A DNA stretch of 9,292 bases, taken from assembly GCA_964608615.1 (NCBI GenBank), contig CAZSQG010000114.1, positions 1 to 9,292 of the forward strand, in the 5' to 3' direction. Every line of letters begins with the position of its first letter. Positions within the stretch are counted from its first letter, which is position 1. Positions 5,417 to 9,292 of this stretch are shown here, piece by piece. Made by a program: the position numbers and the translations under genes. Source of the stretch: CALEUX01 sp964608615. Its GTDB lineage: Bacteria; Bacteroidota; Bacteroidia; Bacteroidales; Marinilabiliaceae. Under the pieces are notes generated by a model, which worked only from the letters and a program-made list of their open reading frames with translations, was not told the origin of the DNA and ran no database searches.

Positions 5417-6931
5417 ATGTCATTAAGTCCAAATTTATCAACAACGTTTACCAACACAAAGTTGAGAACCCCCAATAATATTTGTGATTTATCTGGGATG
5501 TGTTCTGTATGCTCAGATAATTGCACTGGTTTATGTGAAATAGGTTTATCTGCCATTCGAGGATCTGAGGTTGCCTATCCTTATAAAACAGACACCCAAC
5601 AATTTGCATCAGAAAAAAAATATCCTTTTGATTTTTCACATTTCAATATTAACGGTCGGGTATTTGGCGCAATTGGCGCAGCTGAGGATGCTGAGCAAAC
5701 GAATGTTCATTCAGCTGATATTTCTTGCGAAATAGGCTATAAAAATAAGATTAAATTAAAGGCTCCTATAATATTGCCTGCAATGGTAAAATTAAATTGG
5801 GAAGACTATTACTCAGGAGCTGCCATGGCCGGGGTAATGGCAGTAATAGGTGAAAATGCTGTTAATAAAGATTTGAATATAAAACATGACAGTAATGGTA
5901 AAGTGATTCATGCGCCGATTCTTGGCAAAATGATTGATTGTTTCAGAAGATTTGAAAAAGGATATGGAGATATTGTATTGCAAGTAAACGCCGATGATAT
6001 TTTTGTTGGAACTGCTGAGTATGCATTAAAAAACTTTGACCTTAAAACCATAGAGATTAAGTTTGGACAAGCAGCAAAAGGAATTCAGCAAGTAGCTCCG
6101 GTATATTCATTTGATGAAGCTGTATCCCTTAAAAATAAAGGGTGTTTAATTCTTCCTAACCCAATGGAGGAAGGGATTAAAGAAGCATTTGATCGTGGAG
6201 ACGGCTTTCATTGTATGCAATATGGTCGTTTACCCATGTGGAATGAGTCTATTCTTGAAGAATTGATAAAAAAATACAGGGATTTTGGTGCTGAAAACAT
6301 TTTGTTTAAGATGGCCGGATATGATATAGAAGATATAAGACGAGTTATACAAATTGCATCAAAAAACAAAATTGCTTTAATAACCTTTGATGGAGCTGGC
6401 GGTGGAACAGGAAATAGTCCTTGTAAGATGATGAATGAATGGAGCCATCCAACAATTGACTTAGAAAAAATAGTAAATGTAATTATTAAGGATATGGCAA
6501 AAGAAGGTGGTTGGATTCCTGAAATAGCAATTGCTGGTGGCATTGCAATGGAAGATACAATGTTTAAAGCAATAGCCTTAGGTGCACCTAATATCAAAAT
6601 GGTTGGAATTGGAAGAGGGGCAATGGCTGCTGCTATGAGTGCGAAGAATATGGGAGAGTTGATTAAGGAGGGCAAAACTCCTAAAACGCACCTATCATTT
6701 GGTGATGAGGCTGATACAATATTCAAGGATGCAAAATACATTAAGAGTATTTATAAGACTGATGACAAACCAATATCGTACGGTGCAATTGGCCTTTATT
6801 CATACATTAACCGCATATCTTTTGGCATGAAATTGTTAATGACTCTTAATCGGAAATTTAGCTTAAAATATATCGACCAATCTGATGTTATTCCTTTAAC
6901 TAAAGAAGCTAAAGAATATTTATTGTATTAG
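5417..6931 (+). CDS. Stand-alone GltS-type FMN-binding protein with N-terminal Cys cluster
   Basis: This 504-residue protein belongs to the glutamate synthase FMN-domain family (the central domain of GltB without glutaminase or GXGXG domains). I use ATG 5417; a TTG at 5363 would add 18 residues. The TIM-barrel shows PAMVKLNWEDYYSGAAMAG (from residue 121), EIKFGQAAKG (213-222, like the GltB KxxxGAKPG region), DGAGGGTGNSP (325-335, flavin phosphate loop), IAGGI (372-376) and GIGRGAM (397-403). Canonical GltB carries its 3Fe-4S cysteines after the barrel; here none follow residue 336. Instead five cysteines lie at 23, 29, 32, 36 and 40 (C-x5-C-x2-C-x3-C-x3-C), fit for an iron-sulfur cluster. Stand-alone relatives are usually labelled glutamate synthase, but the substrate here is unproven. 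It is monocistronic, lacks a partner GltD gene nearby, appears more AT-rich than the GH9 gene, and is flanked by repeat-rich spacers. Confidence 0.88.
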   Translation: MSLSPNLSTTFTNTKLRTPNNICDLSGMCSVCSDNCTGLCEIGLSAIRGSEVAYPYKTDTQQFASEKKYPFDFSHFNINGRVFGAIGAAEDAEQTNVHSADISCEIGYKNKIKLKAPIILPAMVKLNWEDYYSGAAMAGVMAVIGENAVNKDLNIKHDSNGKVIHAPILGKMIDCFRRFEKGYGDIVLQVNADDIFVGTAEYALKNFDLKTIEIKFGQAAKGIQQVAPVYSFDEAVSLKNKGCLILPNPMEEGIKEAFDRGDGFHCMQYGRLPMWNESILEELIKKYRDFGAENILFKMAGYDIEDIRRVIQIASKNKIALITFDGAGGGTGNSPCKMMNEWSHPTIDLEKIVNVIIKDMAKEGGWIPEIAIAGGIAMEDTMFKAIALGAPNIKMVGIGRGAMAAAMSAKNMGELIKEGKTPKTHLSFGDEADTIFKDAKYIKSIYKTDDKPISYGAIGLYSYINRISFGMKLLMTLNRKFSLKYIDQSDVIPLTKEAKEYLLY

Positions 6932-6974
6932 GTGTTGATGGAATATTCCCAAAAAAGGATAAACGAGTAATAAG

Positions 6975-7032
6975 TCAAGTAGCTAAAGAGGCATTTGACT
7001 TCGTCGATTTTCAATTCACCCCTAACCCTCTC
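6975..7032. repeat. Dispersed intergenic repeat, copy B
   Basis: This is the partner of 326-384, in the same orientation, with shared blocks AGTAG, TAAAG, ATTTGACTT, GTCG, and ACCCCTAA. Here ACCCCTAA runs straight into CCCTCTCTCAT. In copy A a similar CCCCTCTCATCTCAT only appears about 125 bases later (502-516), so copy A may be an interrupted or longer version. It starts 44 bases after the FMN gene stop. Confidence 0.6.
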
Positions 7033-7080
7033 TCATAAACTTATCCCGATGAAAAAACCGGAAAAGGCTGTGAGCATCTA

Positions 7081-7124
7081 TGCTTATACTAAAATTAACT
7101 AAATCAGGAATTTTAGTATAAGCA
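7081..7124. repeat. 16-bp perfect inverted repeat
   Basis: TGCTTATACTAAAATT (7081-7096) is followed, after a 12-base loop (7097-7108), by its exact reverse complement (7109-7124). The pairing is perfect over 16 bases, far beyond chance expectation for adjacent DNA even at this base composition. It lacks a T-run and is AT-rich, so a simple terminator is unlikely. An operator, a recombinase site or a structured RNA is possible. Confidence 0.85.
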
Positions 7125-7142
7125 ATTCTGACTCTTAAATAA

Positions 7143-7307
7143 GTAAAGAACTCTGAAATTATTTCAAAATTGGATATGACGGGTTCTGGAATTGATGAGA
7201 ATGTATTTATAAAGCAGTTAAATATTCGTATAGAGCAATGGAAAGACTCAATTACCATTGATAGCTTTATGATTTTTGGTGATGAAATAAAAACAGCTTG
7301 CGCTTAA
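7143..7307 (+). pseudogene. Possible gene remnant, C-terminal-like frame
   Basis: A plus-strand frame runs from just after a TAA (7140-7142) to TAA at 7305-7307, with an internal ATG at 7176 giving 43 residues. The sequence reads like real protein (KLDMTGSGIDENVFIKQ, RIEQWKDSITIDSF, then MIFGDEIKTACA), with mixed helix and strand character and ordinary codons. It resembles the tail of a larger protein whose upstream part is missing or replaced by the palindrome and repeat copy B. I cannot name the family. It may equally be an intact small gene starting at 7176, or chance. Confidence 0.3.
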
Positions 7308-7472
7308 ACTCCAGCTAAAAAAAATACTTTAACCACCCTTATGCAATAGCGCACAAATAGAAGAAAATAGTTGTTTTTGTCATAGTATTTTAGGCAGTTT
7401 TGCTTAAATTTACACTTTCTCATCCCTGTACCTAATAGATAGTGTATTTAAAAACTAAAAAAAATCAGTTAT

Positions 7473-7554
7473 ATGAAACGCCCATGATTGCAGAGGACCA
7501 CAAACACCCATGAAAATAGCAATCATGAAGTTCCATACGATCTTAAAAAACTAA
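7473..7554 (+). promoter_or_regulatory. Three overlapping mini-frames and an inverted repeat before GH9
   Basis: Three tiny frames follow each other, each joined by an ATGA stop-start overlap: MKRP (7473-7487), MIAEDHKHP (7484-7513) and MKIAIMKFHTILKN (7510-7554). The last stop is 10 bases before the GH9 ATG. CATGATTGC (7483-7491) and GCAATCATG (7519-7527) form a perfect 9-base inverted repeat across them. This could be a translated leader or an operator; it could also be chance in a leader region. Confidence 0.3.
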
Positions 7555-7564
7555 TTATCTACGT

Positions 7565-9292
7565 ATGAAAAAACTAAAATTTTATTCACTTGTAGCACTG
7601 CTATTATCGGCATTCAATTATGCTGCGGGACAGGATTTGATACTCAATGATCTTGAGTATTTCGAGACGCAAGGTGTCAATATACTTGTGAATAACAACC
7701 TTTTTACCGGAGGCTTTAACGATGAAAAGAACGCTGGTATAGAATTGATTCACCATGGCGTCAGAACATCGCAAGGCGGTGCTGTAAGACTTTCCAACAC
7801 GCCGGAGCAGTGGGATCTTGTTCCAACAATATCAAATAGAACAGTAAACAAGGAGTCAAAAACAATTGAATCTGAGTTAAGATACAATGATTACGATTTT
7901 AATTCGCGCGTGGTTGTCACGGCTAAGGGTAAAGGTGTTGAGATATCCGTTTATCTGGACAAACCTCTTCCTAAAGAACTTGAAGGGAGCGCCGGGTTTA
8001 ATCTTGAGTTTCTTCCCTCCCAATATTGGGGAAAGGCCTATTTGATGGATGGACGCCACAATCGATTTCCGCGTTATGTGGTTGGTAACACCATTACACG
8101 GCCAAACAGTGAAAAGCCAAAACAATTCAAGGGATATAAAACTTCAGACGACAGGGGTACCAACCAATTCATCGATCCACTTCCGCTGGAAACCGGACGT
8201 ACCTTTCTGCTTGCACCCGATGAACCCGAACGTCTGGTAAAAATCACCTCACCTGATGCTGACCTGATGCTTTTCGACGGCCGTGTGCTGGCACAAAACG
8301 GCTGGTTTGTCGTTCGTAGCTTGCTTCCTGCAGGGAAAACAGGCAAGGTGTTGACTTGGACCGTTGAACCAAATGCCATTAAAGATTGGGTAAGAGATCC
8401 AAATATAGGTTTCTCACAGGTGGGCTACATCCCTTCGCAACAAAAAATCGCTGTCATTGAACTCGACAAGAAAAATAAACCGCTTGCAGAAGCTTCAATA
8501 TATAAAATAGGTGACGACGGCACAGCAAACGAAGTGTTCAGCGGCAAAATCAAACCTTGGGGTGATTATTATAAATATCACTACGTAAAATTCGATTTTT
8601 CTTCGGTTAACAAACCCGGAATATATTATATTCAGTATGGCGACTTTAAAACAAATAACTTTATAATAGAAAATAACGTTTACGATAAGATCACCGACGC
8701 CACCAGCGATATCTGGATTCCCATACATATGAATCATATGTTCGTAAACGAGGCCTACAGGGTTTGGCACGGGGAGCCTTTTAAGGAAGGTTACCTTCAG
8801 GCTCCACCAAACACCGATCATTTCGATCTCCATGACCAGGGCCCAACAACCGATACCAAGTATAAACCAATGGAATTGATCCCCGGACTAAACATAGGCG
8901 GTTTTTTTGACGCTGGTGATTTTGATATCGAGACTGGATCGAACATTAGCGTGGTGCAGAACTTTGTCCAGACATGGGAATATTTCAAGCCCTTACGCGA
9001 TCAGACTTTTGTTGATCAGAAGCAACGTTATGTTGATCTTCACCGTCCCGATGGAACACCAGACGTGTTGCAGTTCATCGAGCATGGAACATTACAACTG
9101 GTTGCTCAGGCAGAGATTATTGGCCACATGACACAAACACTCTCTAACGCTGTTCTTGATAATTACCATCATCTTGGCGACGCGGCCTCAATTACTGACG
9201 GTCTTCCTTATAATCCAAACCTTGGCCCATACGAAATAGCACCCGACGGCCAGTCGAGCGGAGTTAAGGATGACATGTGGGCATTTACAAGC
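7565..9292 (+). CDS. Secreted GH9 family glucanase, 3' end beyond window
   Basis: The frame is open for all 576 codons from ATG 7565 to the right edge, so the protein is cut. Residues 1-22 are a Sec signal peptide (MKKLKFYSLVALLLSAFNYAAG). Residues 23 to about 275 form a beta-rich region of no family I can name, with blocks such as GVRTSQGGAVRLS, AGFNLEFLPSQYWGKAYLMDG and LETGRTFLLAPDEPE. Residues 281 to about 372 (IGFSQVGYIPSQQKIAVIEL, then KPGIYYIQYG) are the CelD_N immunoglobulin-like module that precedes many GH9 catalytic domains. The GH9 domain follows, with the hallmark GGFFDAGDFD; Asp449 and Asp452 match the inverting base residues. The catalytic Glu lies beyond the window. Family members are mostly endo- or exo-beta-1,4-glucanases; the substrate (cellulose, xyloglucan or mixed-linkage glucan) cannot be told. 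GC content looks higher than in the FMN gene. Confidence 0.9.
   Translation, partial: MKKLKFYSLVALLLSAFNYAAGQDLILNDLEYFETQGVNILVNNNLFTGGFNDEKNAGIELIHHGVRTSQGGAVRLSNTPEQWDLVPTISNRTVNKESKTIESELRYNDYDFNSRVVVTAKGKGVEISVYLDKPLPKELEGSAGFNLEFLPSQYWGKAYLMDGRHNRFPRYVVGNTITRPNSEKPKQFKGYKTSDDRGTNQFIDPLPLETGRTFLLAPDEPERLVKITSPDADLMLFDGRVLAQNGWFVVRSLLPAGKTGKVLTWTVEPNAIKDWVRDPNIGFSQVGYIPSQQKIAVIELDKKNKPLAEASIYKIGDDGTANEVFSGKIKPWGDYYKYHYVKFDFSSVNKPGIYYIQYGDFKTNNFIIENNVYDKITDATSDIWIPIHMNHMFVNEAYRVWHGEPFKEGYLQAPPNTDHFDLHDQGPTTDTKYKPMELIPGLNIGGFFDAGDFDIETGSNISVVQNFVQTWEYFKPLRDQTFVDQKQRYVDLHRPDGTPDVLQFIEHGTLQLVAQAEIIGHMTQTLSNAVLDNYHHLGDAASITDGLPYNPNLGPYEIAPDGQSSGVKDDMWAFTS

Larger units (their letters stand above)
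6932..7564. other. Long spacer between FMN gene and GH9 gene
   Basis: This 633-base stretch carries no convincing gene. In order it holds a 10-base palindrome GGAATATTCC (6940-6949) just after the FMN gene stop, the second copy of the dispersed repeat (6975-7032), a 16-base perfect inverted repeat (7081-7124), a short plus-strand frame (7143-7307) that may be gene debris, a weak -7-like box TAAATTTA (7405-7412), and three overlapping mini-frames with an inverted repeat (7473-7554) before the GH9 start. No T-run terminator for the FMN gene is evident. Confidence 0.65.

Noticed and set aside
6208..6741. 177-residue minus-strand frame inside the FMN gene
   Set aside because: It is antisense to the conserved flavin-binding part of a clear coding gene; its hydrophobic Ala/Ile-rich content is the mirror of that gene's codons.
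7022..7258. 78-residue minus-strand frame in the spacer after the FMN gene
   Set aside because: It runs across the 16-base palindrome and opposite the plus-strand remnant frame, with a low-complexity Phe/Ile/Ser-rich product and no family features.
8049..9131. Several frames of 60-112 codons within 8049-9131 on both strands
   Set aside because: They overlap the continuous GH9 frame, which shows family motifs throughout, so they are out-of-frame shadows.
1..9292. CRISPR array, toxin-antitoxin pair, phage or defence module
   Set aside because: No regularly spaced short repeats, no nuclease, integrase or transposase motifs and no paired small genes of such families were found in any intact frame.

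Overview
The window looks like a stretch of a Bacteroidota chromosome, probably a free-living or gut polysaccharide degrader of the Marinilabiliales/Prolixibacteraceae kind. The evidence is the AT-rich intergenic DNA, starts without Shine-Dalgarno sequences, boxes matching the Bacteroidota -7 consensus TAnnTTTG, and secreted plant cell-wall enzymes typical of this phylum. The lineage below phylum is inference; no marker gene is present.

Layout. Positions 1-278 hold an unrecognised minus-strand open frame cut by the window edge. Positions 279-821 are non-coding, with one copy of a dispersed repeat, a small hairpin and a promoter candidate. Positions 822-3149 form a two-gene plus-strand unit closed by a strong terminator (3165-3196): a secreted beta-sandwich-like protein of no assigned function, then a secreted GH43 endo-arabinanase-type enzyme. 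Positions 3448-4959 carry an AraC-family regulator followed by a secreted PEBP/YbhB-like protein with its own -7 box and a terminator (4984-5024). Positions 5417-6931 encode a stand-alone glutamate-synthase-type FMN protein with an N-terminal cysteine cluster. The spacers on either side of it (4960-5416 and 6932-7564) are long and full of repeats, palindromes and gene-like debris. From 7565 to the right edge, the open 5' part of a GH9 glucanase with a large unassigned N-terminal region is read continuously without a stop.

How it fits together. The GH43 protein, its upstream partner and the GH9 enzyme all carry Sec signal peptides and would act outside the cytoplasm on arabinan side chains and beta-1,4-glucans of plant cell walls. 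No SusC/SusD pair lies in the window, so this is not shown to be a complete polysaccharide utilisation locus. The AraC regulator could control the neighbouring PEBP gene or the carbohydrate genes; the sequence does not decide which. The FMN protein looks metabolically unrelated, and its repeat-rich flanks suggest it may be an accessory insertion.

I found no convincing new defence or mobile system. The best leads are the cysteine-rich GltS-like protein, the orphan partner of the GH43 enzyme, the unassigned GH9 N-terminal region, and the palindromes and repeats flanking the FMN gene.
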